Source of the DNA: JAJYLM01 sp964547905
GTDB taxonomy: Bacteria > JAMCPX01
NCBI GenBank assembly: GCA_964547905.1
Contig: CAZJPN010000053.1
Location: 59,792 to 123,791 of the forward strand
Reading direction: 5' to 3'
Length of the DNA: 64,000 nucleotides
Positions 1-8,437 of this stretch are shown here, in pieces. A program made the translations under genes and the position numbers. The first letter of the stretch is position 1. Each line of letters opens with the position of its first letter. Under the pieces are notes generated by a model. It ran no database searches. It saw only the letters and a list, made by a program, of their open reading frames with translations, and had not been told where the DNA came from.

Positions 1-547
1 CCCGATAGAACGAAGGCACATATACACCCACAAGATTATCAAGCTCCTTCAGTATAAACACCTTTTCTTTTCTTGTTTTAAGACCATCATGAACAACAGA
101 CATAATATCTTCCGTAAGACCCTCTGCCTCGCCGATAACGCATGCGTCCATGAATTCTGCTATAGGCTCAGGGTTCAGTGTTACTGCAATGCCTCCTGCC
201 ATTATTATGGGTCCATGCATCCGCTGAGATGCGTACAGTTCAATGCTCGATGCCCTCAGGAAATCAACCACATTTATGTAATCCGTTTCGAAAGAGATTG
301 AAAAGGCAATAACAGCAAAATCAGTTATCTGTCTGCTGCTTTCTATGGATACAGGGGCCTTTTGCCCCTTGCGCCAGAAACATCTTTCACAAACAACGTT
401 ATCCATGCTGTTCAATATGCTGTAAAGCGTATGCACGGCAAGATTACTCATACCTGCCCTATAGGTGTCAGGATAAACAAGCAGTACAGGAAGCTTCCCT
501 CCCCATTCTTTTTTTATTGCACCTGATTCACGGTGCTTGGTTTTCAT
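1..547 (-). CDS. B12-binding-type radical SAM protein, N-terminal part (runs off the window)
   Basis: The gene begins at an ATG at 547 and is open to the window edge, so about 182 residues are visible and the C-terminus is missing. The protein opens with a basic stretch, then KLPVLLVYPDTYRAGMSNLA and a cysteine pair (VVCERCF), which is the opening of the large family of radical SAM proteins with a cobalamin-binding-like N-terminal domain. The PDTYRAGMSNL segment is the conserved start of that domain. The radical SAM CxxxCxxC motif would lie outside the window, so the substrate cannot be judged. There is no good ribosome binding site. It is on the same strand as the nicotinamidase upstream of it, with 71 bp between them. 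Confidence 0.75.
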   Translation of the reverse strand, partial: MKTKHRESGAIKKEWGGKLPVLLVYPDTYRAGMSNLAVHTLYSILNSMDNVVCERCFWRKGQKAPVSIESSRQITDFAVIAFSISFETDYINVVDFLRASSIELYASQRMHGPIIMAGGIAVTLNPEPIAEFMDACVIGEAEGLTEDIMSVVHDGLKTRKEKVFILKELDNLVGVYVPSFYR

Positions 548-618
548 AATGCCAGTATAGACAGATAAACTATTCCGCGGCAACAGGCAGTAAGTAGATG
601 GTAATGCATTTCTCGGTT

Positions 619-1203
619 TTAAACAATCTCCTCGATCGTAATACCTAAGGCACCAGCCTCAAGCATCTGCTCAATCGCCTTTTCACTGTCCTGTGGACTA
701 ACATTTACCCCTCGTGAAGCATCCATAAGAAGAAATGTTATGAAGCCCGCCTTGAGCCCATCAAGAACTGTGTTCTTTACACAGTAGTCCGTAGCAAGAC
801 CACCGACAAATAGTCGTTTAACTTTTAGCTCTCGAAGCATGGATTTCAGCCTCGTTCCTTGAAATCCTGAATAGGCCTCTTTTTTGGCGGCTGTTGCTTT
901 TGATATGATTGTTACCAATTCCGGAAGCTGCAGACCGGCATGAAACTTTGCACCATCTGTTTCCTTCACGCAATGCGCAGGCCATATACCTCCGTATGCC
1001 TTGAATGAGATATGATTTTTGGGATGCCAATCCCTTGTAGCAAATACGGGGAGGAAATTTGATGCGAATAAACTTATATAGTTGTTCAGTATCGGTACTA
1101 CCTCATCACCGGATGGCACCGCAAGAGAACCGCCAGGACAAAAGTCCTTTTGTACATCTACAACTACCAGTGCATCTGTTTTCGAAAGCCTTAATTTCAT
1201 CAT
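619..1203 (-). CDS. pncA: Nicotinamidase (isochorismatase-like hydrolase)
   Basis: This 194-residue protein should hydrolyse nicotinamide to nicotinate and ammonia in NAD salvage, in the cytoplasm. The whole isochorismatase-like fold is present. The catalytic triad is visible as Asp16 (VVVDVQKDF), a lysine at 107/108 (AAKKEAYSGF) and Cys141 (LATDYCV). The metal ligands are Asp58 and His60 (RDWHP) and His77 (WPAHC). Family length is typical. Two adjacent ATGs (1203 and 1200) lie behind an AAAGGA ribosome binding site and the second is slightly better spaced. The gene sits between the radical SAM gene and a divergent sigma factor gene, with about 195 bp of featureless sequence before the latter. 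Confidence 0.93.
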   Translation of the reverse strand: MMKLRLSKTDALVVVDVQKDFCPGGSLAVPSGDEVVPILNNYISLFASNFLPVFATRDWHPKNHISFKAYGGIWPAHCVKETDGAKFHAGLQLPELVTIISKATAAKKEAYSGFQGTRLKSMLRELKVKRLFVGGLATDYCVKNTVLDGLKAGFITFLLMDASRGVNVSPQDSEKAIEQMLEAGALGITIEEIV

Positions 1204-1398
1204 TCATCCTTTTTTTATAAGGTAATACAAAACGGTATAAAAACAAAGTCTTCTCGCATAACATGCCGCTTTCTTGCATTACAACATTTCAGATACTATA
1301 TTTACGGTATTAAAATTTATGGTATTTTACATGTTCCTTCATACGATATGGTTTGCATTATTGCCCGGCATTTTTGAAACTACCAGGACTATAACGAA

Positions 1399-1962
1399 AT
1401 GAAAAAAATTGATGATACAGTTATACTAAAACGTTTTAAAGATGGTGATTCATCTGCGTTTCAAGAGATTGTACTTGCTTATAAGAACAGCATTTACAGC
1501 CTATGTACTTATATGACCGGAGATCCGGTCAATGCCGAGGATATTGCACAGGATGTCTTTCTTAAGGCCTACCAGAATCTTAAGACGTTCAAACCTAAAG
1601 CATCTATCTATACATGGCTTTACCGCATAGCTGTAAACACGTGTATAGATTATAAACGAAAAGTATCGTTTGAATCCATGTTCAGACACCAGCAGCATAA
1701 TGAAGGCATTATTGAAAATGAGCCATCCCGGGATCCGTCACCCGAAAGTCTTTACGGATCAAGACAAACCGTGACTGCCTTAAAAAAGGCCCTTGGAAAG
1801 TTATCACAAAAACTAAAAGCTGTTATTATTATGAAAGAGGTGGAAGGACTTTCATACGAAGAGATCGCTGATACGCTTGACATATCCATAGGTACTGTAA
1901 AATCAAGAATTTCAAGGGCAAGAGAAGAGTTAAAGGCAATAATGAAAGGGTTTAACCAATAA
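1399..1962 (+). CDS. ECF-type RNA polymerase sigma factor (RpoE-like)
   Basis: This 187-residue sigma factor directs RNA polymerase to extracytoplasmic-stress promoters. Sigma region 2 spans about residues 20-90 and includes AEDIAQDVFLKAYQNL and the promoter-melting segment around TWLYRIAVNTCIDYKRK. Region 4, with its helix-turn-helix YEEIADTLDISIGTVKSRIS, spans about 125-182. Region 3 is absent, as expected for group 4 sigma factors. An AGGA at 1384 is 11 bases from the ATG, so initiation is probably weak. It heads a cluster encoding an anti-sigma factor, a periplasmic sensor and a MacAB-TolC pump, which it presumably controls together with its own promoter (inference). Confidence 0.93.
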   Translation: MKKIDDTVILKRFKDGDSSAFQEIVLAYKNSIYSLCTYMTGDPVNAEDIAQDVFLKAYQNLKTFKPKASIYTWLYRIAVNTCIDYKRKVSFESMFRHQQHNEGIIENEPSRDPSPESLYGSRQTVTALKKALGKLSQKLKAVIIMKEVEGLSYEEIADTLDISIGTVKSRISRAREELKAIMKGFNQ

Positions 1963-2036
1963 AATGGCGTTCATAAAAATATATAATTTATGGAACAAAA
2001 GTAAGGAAGTATCGTTTATAAATTAAGGAGGAAGAT

Positions 2037-2486
2037 ATGAGGTGTTCAAAGGCAAGAAAGCTTTTATCCCCATACATAGATAAAGAATTGACAAAAGCCG
2101 AAGCGGAGCTCTTCGATGTCCATGTAAGAAATTGTATTAAATGCCGTACAATGCTTGAAGAAATACAGGCTATACACCATACATTCAGCTCCATGGAAAG
2201 TCTCAGTGCACCGCTCGGTTTTGCAACACGGGTTATGGCTCATGTACAGGAGAAAAAAACAAGAAGATTGTCATTATTTCCCGTACTCGGCAGGCTCATA
2301 GAAGTTGCTGTTGTTATCTTGATGATAATTATAGGTACACGAGTAGGTGGCTTACTTGGAACAGCTTTTACCGGACAGAAAACAAGCATCACATCATCTC
2401 TTTCTCTTGATACATTCGAGGCGGTACAGCCCAATTCTATAGGCGGGGCGTATATGGCAATGATGGAGGGAAACAATGAAAAATAG
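2037..2486 (+). CDS. Zinc-finger anti-sigma factor (membrane-anchored)
   Basis: This 149-residue protein should hold the ECF sigma factor encoded just upstream at the inner membrane. The first 40 residues form a ZAS-type domain with the HX3CX2C signature (HVRNCIKC, His29, Cys33, Cys36) preceded by MRCSKARKLLSPYIDKEL, a common opening for such domains. A single hydrophobic segment (about residues 84-106) predicts one transmembrane helix, leaving roughly 40 residues in the periplasm. A strong ribosome binding site (AAGGAGGA) precedes the ATG. The gene overlaps the next one by 11 bp, suggesting translational coupling to the putative periplasmic sensor. Confidence 0.88.
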   Translation: MRCSKARKLLSPYIDKELTKAEAELFDVHVRNCIKCRTMLEEIQAIHHTFSSMESLSAPLGFATRVMAHVQEKKTRRLSLFPVLGRLIEVAVVILMIIIGTRVGGLLGTAFTGQKTSITSSLSLDTFEAVQPNSIGGAYMAMMEGNNEK

Positions 2487-2958
2487 CACATTGAAGTTCC
2501 TACTGTTAATATCCGTGATCTTAAATGTAGCTATTCTCGGTACAATCGGATATTCGTACTACATGAATTCCTTCCATAAACCTCTTCCATTTGGGCCTGG
2601 AAGGCGTGGGTTTCTGGTTAAGGAACTCGCTTTAAATCCTGAACAGGCTAATGCATTGATAAAAGATGAGCAATCTTTTCATGATGATATAGACAGCATG
2701 AGAAAGCAGATATTCCTGAAGCGGTTGGAATTGCTGAATCTAATAAAGTCCGACAATCCTGATACAAAAAAGATCGATCAAACCATTTCCGATATAGGAA
2801 GCATGCAAGAGGACATTCAGAAAAAAATAACTGCTCATATTATTGAAGTTAAAACCATACTGAATAAAGATCAACAGAAGAAGTTTTTCGGATTAATAGA
2901 AACTATAATAACAAAAAGAGAGGACGGAAAGCATGGACCACACGGCCCCGGTCATTGA
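2476..2958 (+). CDS. Periplasmic CnrX/Spy-like (metal-resistance or heavy-metal sensor) protein
   Basis: This 160-residue protein has an N-terminal hydrophobic anchor (about residues 7-28) followed by a long, mainly helical periplasmic domain. The pattern LNPEQANALIKDEQSFHDDI and a later ILNKDQQKKFF pair match the LTxxQ-type repeats of the CnrX/ZraP/Spy superfamily. The C-terminus is histidine-rich (GKHGPHGPGH), consistent with metal binding. Its position directly after an ECF sigma/anti-sigma pair mirrors CnrYXH, where CnrX senses Ni/Co in the periplasm and releases the sigma factor. The ligand here is unknown. It could instead be a chaperone of the Spy type. Confidence 0.75.
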   Translation: MKNSTLKFLLLISVILNVAILGTIGYSYYMNSFHKPLPFGPGRRGFLVKELALNPEQANALIKDEQSFHDDIDSMRKQIFLKRLELLNLIKSDNPDTKKIDQTISDIGSMQEDIQKKITAHIIEVKTILNKDQQKKFFGLIETIITKREDGKHGPHGPGH

Positions 2959-2986
2959 AGAACTCATAGGACTAATTAGGACGTAT

Positions 2987-4330
2987 ATGACTTATAAAAA
3001 AACTTTTATTTTTTTTCTGTTTTTATTATTATCGATCACGGCCGTTACACACGTTCGTGCAGATGAACCACAGGTTATGACACTGAATGACTGCATAATG
3101 ACCACCCTTGAAAACAACCCACAGTTAAAGGCATCAGAGATGAGTATTATGTCAAGCGAGGGCAGTTACGGCATAGCAAGATCTGTCCTTCTGCCGCAGA
3201 TAAACGCTGTTGCAGATGCGCAAAGAACGACCTCAAACCTTATAGTTACACACCAGAGTCCTTATGCCTCCTTATATTACCAACAGCCGGACAATACAAA
3301 TTATCCATACTACACTGCATCGGTAACCCTTACTCAGCAGTTATTCAGCTTCGGCAAGAACTACTTCGGCATGAAATCATCTTCAGAGCTTATCAATGCA
3401 GCAAAATACAACCTCGTAAACGCACGCAATACGCTTATCTATAATGTGAAGCAGAATTTTTTTAATCTGCTCCAGTACAATATGATTATAGAGTCTGACC
3501 AATATCTGCTCAAACAGATGGAAACGCAGCTACACCAAGCAGAATCTTACTACAAAGCAGGCCTCAAAACAAAGATCGATGTACTCAGTGCGAGGGCAAG
3601 CCTTGGAAATATCAAATTAAGCCTGATAACAGCGGAGAACGCAAAACAGATATATATACTTAATCTGTTATCGCTCATGGGCCTGCCGCTTACTTCAGGC
3701 ATATCGTTCACAGGACAGCTTGAGGCTGTTCCTGTATCAACGGATGCGAACCTTTATGTAAGCAAGGCACTTGATAACAGACCGGACTATTTGTCCTTGA
3801 AAAGACAGCTTGATTCTGCACGATATTCGTACAAACAATCTATCAGCTCATATTTTCCGACATTGTCAGGCAATGCCTCCTACAATTGGGCTGGCCAGGA
3901 CTTTCCTCTCACCTGGAACTGGGCAATAGGTCTTGAACTCAGCTTTAATATATTTTCAGGGTTTGAAAATACCTCTGCAAAGCAGGTTGCAAAGGCTCAG
4001 ATGTTGAACATTAAATATACGATCGATCAGCAAAAACTTGCCGTAGAATTGTCAGTACAATCGGCACTTGATAATCTTGCACAGGCACAGAAGAGTATAT
4101 CCGTTGCAAAGGACACGTTGAACCAGGCCGATGCCAATATGGAACTTACTGAAAAGGGCTACAGTGCAGGTATAAACAACTATCTCGATTATATTACTGC
4201 TGTAAGCACATATCAGAGTGCTGAGTCATCGTATGCAACAGCACTTGCGTCGTACAATATAGCTGTAGCAAACCTTGAATACGTTACAGGATATATAATC
4301 TCGAATGGGGGTACGGATCATGAAGAGTAA
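2987..4330 (+). CDS. TolC-family outer-membrane efflux channel
   Basis: I place the start at the ATG at 2987 (447 residues), which has an AGGA upstream and gives a clean signal peptide ending VRA before DEP. The longer frame from 2933 would put 18 charged residues ahead of it. The mature protein has the two tandem OEP repeats typical of TolC (about residues 40-235 and 255-445), with a repeated pattern of long amphipathic helices such as ARNTLIYNVKQNFFNLLQ and a second-repeat YLDYITAVSTYQSAES. It would form the trimeric outer-membrane duct for the MacAB pump encoded next, whose first gene overlaps its end by 11 bp. Confidence 0.92.
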   Translation: MTYKKTFIFFLFLLLSITAVTHVRADEPQVMTLNDCIMTTLENNPQLKASEMSIMSSEGSYGIARSVLLPQINAVADAQRTTSNLIVTHQSPYASLYYQQPDNTNYPYYTASVTLTQQLFSFGKNYFGMKSSSELINAAKYNLVNARNTLIYNVKQNFFNLLQYNMIIESDQYLLKQMETQLHQAESYYKAGLKTKIDVLSARASLGNIKLSLITAENAKQIYILNLLSLMGLPLTSGISFTGQLEAVPVSTDANLYVSKALDNRPDYLSLKRQLDSARYSYKQSISSYFPTLSGNASYNWAGQDFPLTWNWAIGLELSFNIFSGFENTSAKQVAKAQMLNIKYTIDQQKLAVELSVQSALDNLAQAQKSISVAKDTLNQADANMELTEKGYSAGINNYLDYITAVSTYQSAESSYATALASYNIAVANLEYVTGYIISNGGTDHEE

Positions 4331-5504
4331 ATACTGGATTATATCGGGCATAATACTAATAGCAGTAATCATAGTAATAGTTGTTGTCAAACGGGATAAA
4401 AAACCTTTGCTTAGTTTTGAAAAGATAAAGAGAGGCGATATTACCGAAACCGTGAGTGCAACAGGTCAGATAAACCCTGTAGTATGGGCACAGGTGGGTG
4501 CTCAGGTATCAGGGCAAATCATAAAGCTCTACGCCGACTTTAACAGTGTCGTAAAAAAGGGCCAATTGCTTGCACTGATAGACCCCACCCCTTTTAAGGC
4601 AGCACTATCACAAGCGTATGCTAATATGCTGAGCGCAAAGGCAGGAATATTACAGGCAAAAGCAACAATGGAACTCGATAAATCAAACTATGAAAGAGAC
4701 CTTTCGCTTCCTCCCGAGCTCATATCAAGACAGGACGTTGAAACAGCAAAGGCCACATACGATGTTGCCGCTGCAAATTTTTCAGCATCACAGGCAGCAG
4801 TTCTTCAGGCACAGGCGAATTATGAAATAGCGCAGTTCAATCTTGAACATACCAGAATACTATCTCCACTCAACGGTGTTGTGATAACAAGGGATGTGAA
4901 CAGCGGCCAAACCGTTGCCTCATCGTTTCAGACACCGGACCTGTTTGATATTGCACAAAATCTTACAAAGATGGAAAGCGATACGAACATTGTTGAAACC
5001 GACATAGGGAAAGTAAAGGTTGGACAGAAAGCGGAGTTTACTGTTGATGCATATCCCAATACAGTTTTTACTGGTACTGTAGCTATTGTAAGAAACGCTC
5101 CAATGGTAATACAAAATGTTGTTAACTACGATGTTATCATATACATTGACAACAAAGATCTTAGATTAAAGCCCGGCATGACGACGTACGTTACCATAGA
5201 TGTTGGTACAAGGCATAATATCTTAATGATTCCCAATGCAGCATTACGGTTCGCACCAAATGATTCTGATACCATTATAAGGACATACAGTCTGCACAAC
5301 AAACTGCCTGATTGGGTAAAAGTAAGCAGTTCCGATGAAAAAAGAGAATGGTATCGTATAACAAAGGTATGGGTATACAGAAATGATCAATTTATACCCA
5401 TCCCTATACAAACCGGCATAAGGGATAACAACTACACAGAGCTCATTCAGGGCGATTTGAAAGAGGGAGACGAGATTGTCACAGGATATCAGACAGGACA
5501 ATAA
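4320..5504 (+). CDS. macA: Periplasmic adaptor (membrane fusion) protein of a MacAB-type pump
   Basis: The ATG at 4320 gives 394 residues starting MKSKYWIISG. A hydrophobic segment at residues 7-24 anchors it in the inner membrane. The lipoyl-like half-motifs (SATGQINPVVWAQVGAQVSG near residue 48, and LSPLNGVVITRDVNSGQTV near 185) flank a coiled-coil hairpin rich in Ala and Gln (residues about 100-175), followed by beta-barrel and membrane-proximal domains. This is the HlyD/MacA layout. It links the TolC-like channel upstream to the ABC transporter downstream. The start overlaps the end of the tolC-like gene, so the two are probably translationally coupled. Confidence 0.9.
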   Translation: MKSKYWIISGIILIAVIIVIVVVKRDKKPLLSFEKIKRGDITETVSATGQINPVVWAQVGAQVSGQIIKLYADFNSVVKKGQLLALIDPTPFKAALSQAYANMLSAKAGILQAKATMELDKSNYERDLSLPPELISRQDVETAKATYDVAAANFSASQAAVLQAQANYEIAQFNLEHTRILSPLNGVVITRDVNSGQTVASSFQTPDLFDIAQNLTKMESDTNIVETDIGKVKVGQKAEFTVDAYPNTVFTGTVAIVRNAPMVIQNVVNYDVIIYIDNKDLRLKPGMTTYVTIDVGTRHNILMIPNAALRFAPNDSDTIIRTYSLHNKLPDWVKVSSSDEKREWYRITKVWVYRNDQFIPIPIQTGIRDNNYTELIQGDLKEGDEIVTGYQTGQ

Positions 5505-6198
5505 TGGAATTGTTGTAAAGGCTGTTGGTTTGAAAAAGACTTACTTCCTTGACGCTGTTGCTGTACCTGCACTGAAAGAGGTAAATCTTGAGATACCAAA
5601 AAGCTCATTTGTTTCCATAACCGGTGCGTCTGGCTCCGGGAAAACAACCTTTATGAATATCCTTGGATGCCTTGATAAACCCACGGAAGGAAAATATATA
5701 CTCGAGGGTACGGATGTTTCATCGCTCACACCGGATAGGCTGGCGGAAATACGCAACGAAAGGATAGGTTTTATATTCCAGAATTTCAATCTGCTCTCAA
5801 GGACAAGCGCCGTGGAAAATGTGGAACTCCCCCTTGTATACGCAGGCACACCAAAGCACGAACGACAAAAAAGAGCGTTAGAACTGCTTGAGATGATGGG
5901 ATTAAAGGGGTTTGAAATGCATTTCCCCCAACAGCTTTCGGGTGGACAACAACAGCGGGTTGCAATCGCCAGGGCTCTTGTCAATTCGCCAAGCATCATA
6001 CTTGCAGATGAGCCGACCGGTAACCTTGACAGCAAAACAAGTTACGAGATTATGAACGTACTGAAAAAGCTTAATGAAGAAATGGGCGTAACAATAATAC
6101 TTGTGACCCATGAGCATGATATAGCCGAGTATGCACAGAGAATTATAACGTTCAAAGACGGCCTTGTCATATCGGACACGGTGAACCATGGAAAGTAA
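5476..6198 (+). CDS. MacB-type ABC transporter ATP-binding protein
   Basis: A 240-residue ATPase of the LolD/MacB type. Walker A (GASGSGKTT), the Q-loop (IFQNFNLLSRTSAVENVELP), the signature LSGGQQQRVAIARAL, Walker B (IILADEPTGNLD) and the H-switch (LVTHE) are all present. The start is a TTG at 5476, inside the end of macA. It is supported by a GGGAG six to seven bases upstream, and the nearest ATG (5504) is out of frame. In the usual E. coli-type MacB, ATPase and permease are fused. Here the permease is a separate gene 243 bp further on, with repeat-like DNA between them. Confidence 0.92.
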   Translation: MSQDIRQDNNGIVVKAVGLKKTYFLDAVAVPALKEVNLEIPKSSFVSITGASGSGKTTFMNILGCLDKPTEGKYILEGTDVSSLTPDRLAEIRNERIGFIFQNFNLLSRTSAVENVELPLVYAGTPKHERQKRALELLEMMGLKGFEMHFPQQLSGGQQQRVAIARALVNSPSIILADEPTGNLDSKTSYEIMNVLKKLNEEMGVTIILVTHEHDIAEYAQRIITFKDGLVISDTVNHGK

Positions 6199-6209
6199 AC
6201 TTAACGAGA

Positions 6210-6370
6210 ATCTTACTATAGTACGCATCAATCTCCCTCCCCATCCTCTCCATTCTTCACTGGGGTTTCACGATGGATGTTCCGCTCCCTTTCCTAAAGA
6301 CAAATCCCCCGACCCAAGCTCCGCTCGGGTACCCCGCCCCTTTACTAAAGGGGGGAGAGGGGGGATTATG
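6210..6370. repeat. Repeat-like intergenic insert between ATPase and permease genes
   Basis: The 242 bp between the MacB ATPase and permease genes carry no convincing gene. An open frame through it is proline/glycine-rich and has no recognisable domain. The sequence is markedly C-rich on this strand and then G-rich. It contains an 8-bp inverted repeat CCCCTTTA/TAAAGGGG separated by one base (6337-6353) and a second imperfect one (ACCCAAGC/GCTCGGGT, 6323-6341). Such CCCCTTTA-type palindromes are common dispersed repeats in other bacterial genomes. The permease ribosome binding site (AGAAGGG) lies after it. Confidence 0.45.
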
Positions 6371-6440
6371 TGGACTGCGGGTTTAGATGAACAGACAAAC
6401 TCCAATATTATAGGCTCAAAAAATAAGAACAGAAGGGTTT

Positions 6441-7658
6441 ATGAACTTACCGGAAGCATTTAAGGTATCTACAAGGGCTCTGTATAAGAACAAGATGCGC
6501 TCCGTGCTCACGGGGCTTGGAGTTATTATAGGTATTGCAGCGGTTGTTGCCCTTGTTTCCATAGGACAGGGTGTAAGCAAAAAGATAGAGAACCAGATCT
6601 CCTCACTCGGTTCCAACCTTCTCATAGTTTTTCCCGGTAGCACTTCTATGGGTGGTATTCATGGTGGCATTGGATCGGTTATTACTCTTATGCCGTCAGA
6701 CGCAACAGCAATAGCAAACGAGGCACCTGACGTCCTCTATGTATCGCCTGCAGTCCGATGGGTAGGCCAGACGATTTATCAGAATCAAAACTGGTCAACA
6801 ACAATCATGGGCGTTGGTACAAGCTTCTCCATGATAAGGGATTGGCCTATTGAAGAGGGAAATTTCTTTGATAAAGAGGACGTGGAGGCAGCAACAAATG
6901 TTTGTGCCATAGGTCAGGTTGTAAAAGAACAGTTGTTCGGAGGCATTGATCCCATCGGCAAGATTATAAAGATATCAAACATACCCTTCCGCGTAGTTGC
7001 GGTTATGTCACCTAAGGGAACGGTTGGGATAGGCCAGGATCAGGATGACATGATACTTGCACCATACACAACCATCCAGAAAAAATTACTTGGTATAGAT
7101 TATCTCAATCTCATATTTGTCAAAGCAATCTCGAGTTCCGCAGTCAATACAGCACAACAGGAAATAGAATCCATCCTCCGTCAGAGGCACAATATAAAAA
7201 ACAAAACTGACGATGATTTTACAATTCGAAATGTTACGGATATGTTATCCGCGATTATGAACATCACCAATATTCTTACCATCTTCCTTGGGAGCATTGC
7301 ATCCATAGCTCTCCTTGTTGGCGGCATCGGTATCATGAATATCATGCTCGTTTCTGTAACAGAGCGAACTCGGGAGATCGGCATACGGATGGCTGTTGGA
7401 GCAAAAAGAAGAGATATACTGCTTCAGTTCCTTCTCGAGGCTGTTACCTTGAGTACGATAGGCGGTATAATAGGCATCATACTCGGATCTGTCCTCAGTC
7501 TTACGGCTGCATCCTTTATTAAGATACCCATAAGCATAAATATATTCCCTGTTGCCATCGCATTCTTTTTCTCGTTCGCAGTCGGTGTATTCTTCGGGTT
7601 ATACCCTGCAACAAAAGCATCAAAGCTCAACCCAATCGAGGCACTGCGATACGAGTAA
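6441..7658 (+). CDS. MacB-type ABC transporter permease (FtsX domain)
   Basis: This 405-residue permease has the MacB layout: an N-terminal transmembrane helix (about residues 20-42, MRSVLTGLGVIIGIAAVVAL), a large periplasmic MacB_PCD domain (about 45-240), then the FtsX domain with three helices (about 275-300, 325-355, 365-390) and the conserved GGIGIMNIMLVSVTERTREI and IGIRMAVGAKRRDI segments. It ends in the usual LNPIEALRYE. It would couple ATP hydrolysis by the upstream ATPase to mechanical export through MacA and the TolC-like channel. The start has an AGAAGGG ribosome binding site. Confidence 0.93.
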   Translation: MNLPEAFKVSTRALYKNKMRSVLTGLGVIIGIAAVVALVSIGQGVSKKIENQISSLGSNLLIVFPGSTSMGGIHGGIGSVITLMPSDATAIANEAPDVLYVSPAVRWVGQTIYQNQNWSTTIMGVGTSFSMIRDWPIEEGNFFDKEDVEAATNVCAIGQVVKEQLFGGIDPIGKIIKISNIPFRVVAVMSPKGTVGIGQDQDDMILAPYTTIQKKLLGIDYLNLIFVKAISSSAVNTAQQEIESILRQRHNIKNKTDDDFTIRNVTDMLSAIMNITNILTIFLGSIASIALLVGGIGIMNIMLVSVTERTREIGIRMAVGAKRRDILLQFLLEAVTLSTIGGIIGIILGSVLSLTAASFIKIPISINIFPVAIAFFFSFAVGVFFGLYPATKASKLNPIEALRYE

Positions 7659-7683
7659 ACCCCGTTAGAAAGGACGGGGCTTT
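7657..7683 (+). terminator. Hairpin terminator after the efflux operon
   Basis: Immediately after the permease stop codon, CCCCGT (7660-7665) and ACGGGG (7674-7679) can form a 6-bp GC-rich stem with an 8-base loop, followed by CTTT. The U tract is short, so termination may be partial and the Crp/Fnr gene beginning at 7695 could be reached by read-through. Confidence 0.5.
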
Positions 7684-7694
7684 AAACCCATGAG

Positions 7695-8375
7695 ATGGAG
7701 AAAAACGCTAAAATGGACTCTGTAGTTAATATACTTAAGAAATTTCCATTCTTTTACACGGTTTCGGACATTCTGCTTGAAAAGGTAGGTAAAATAGGTA
7801 TTGAAAGAACTTATGCAAGGGGAGAGTGCATATTTAACGAAGGAGAGGAGCCAAAATCAATGGGACTGGTCACAGAAGGCAGAGTAAAGGTTGTCAAGCA
7901 TTCACCCGAAGGCAAGGATGTTATCGTACGCGTTATAGATAAAGGACAGATATTCGGAGAGGTCGCGGTGTTCGACAATAAGCCCTACCCTGCTTCAGCC
8001 ATTGCAATGGTTGATACAAAAATTTTTGTCATTGACAGATATAAACTGATTGAGCTGCTCAATCACGAACCGCAGATAGCCCTTGATATAATCTCGGATC
8101 TTGGAAGAAAGCTCAGAGATATGCTTGATACGGTAAAGAGCATTGCAACAGAGCACGTGGATAAACGGATCGTATTTACGCTGCTGAAGATGTATGAAGC
8201 GAGCGGCAGCCCGGTCTTAAGAATAAAGAGACAGGATATAGCGGAGATGTGTGGGACGACCGTGGAAACGGCAATACGGATCACAAGAGAGCTTGAAAAA
8301 GAAGGCTTTATATCCACTGAGCGCGGCGCGATAACGCTCCTGAATATAGCTGCACTGGCTCAAAAGCTTCAGTAG
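7695..8375 (+). CDS. Crp/Fnr-family transcriptional regulator
   Basis: A full-length 226-residue regulator. The cyclic-nucleotide-binding-like beta-roll covers about residues 18-130 (EGRVKVVKHSPEGKDVIVRV, then GQIFGEVAVFDNKPYPASA). The dimerisation helix follows at about 132-160. The winged helix-turn-helix at about 165-222 contains IKRQDIAEMCGTTVETAIRI, the recognition-helix region. There are no FNR-type cysteines at the N-terminus, so it is not an Fe-S oxygen sensor. Its ligand is unknown. An in-frame ATG at 7713 is an alternative start with a GGAG upstream. It lies downstream of the efflux cluster but behind a terminator-like hairpin. Confidence 0.9.
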   Translation: MEKNAKMDSVVNILKKFPFFYTVSDILLEKVGKIGIERTYARGECIFNEGEEPKSMGLVTEGRVKVVKHSPEGKDVIVRVIDKGQIFGEVAVFDNKPYPASAIAMVDTKIFVIDRYKLIELLNHEPQIALDIISDLGRKLRDMLDTVKSIATEHVDKRIVFTLLKMYEASGSPVLRIKRQDIAEMCGTTVETAIRITRELEKEGFISTERGAITLLNIAALAQKLQ

Positions 8376-8437
8376 TCAAATTTGTTAATTCCCCTCCCGA
8401 TGCGGATTCCCCTGCTGAATTACTGAAGATTATAACA

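Noticed and set aside
6188..6463. Open frame of 91 codons between macB ATPase and permease
   Set aside because: It overlaps both genes, is low-complexity Pro/Gly-rich and is encoded by repeat-like DNA.
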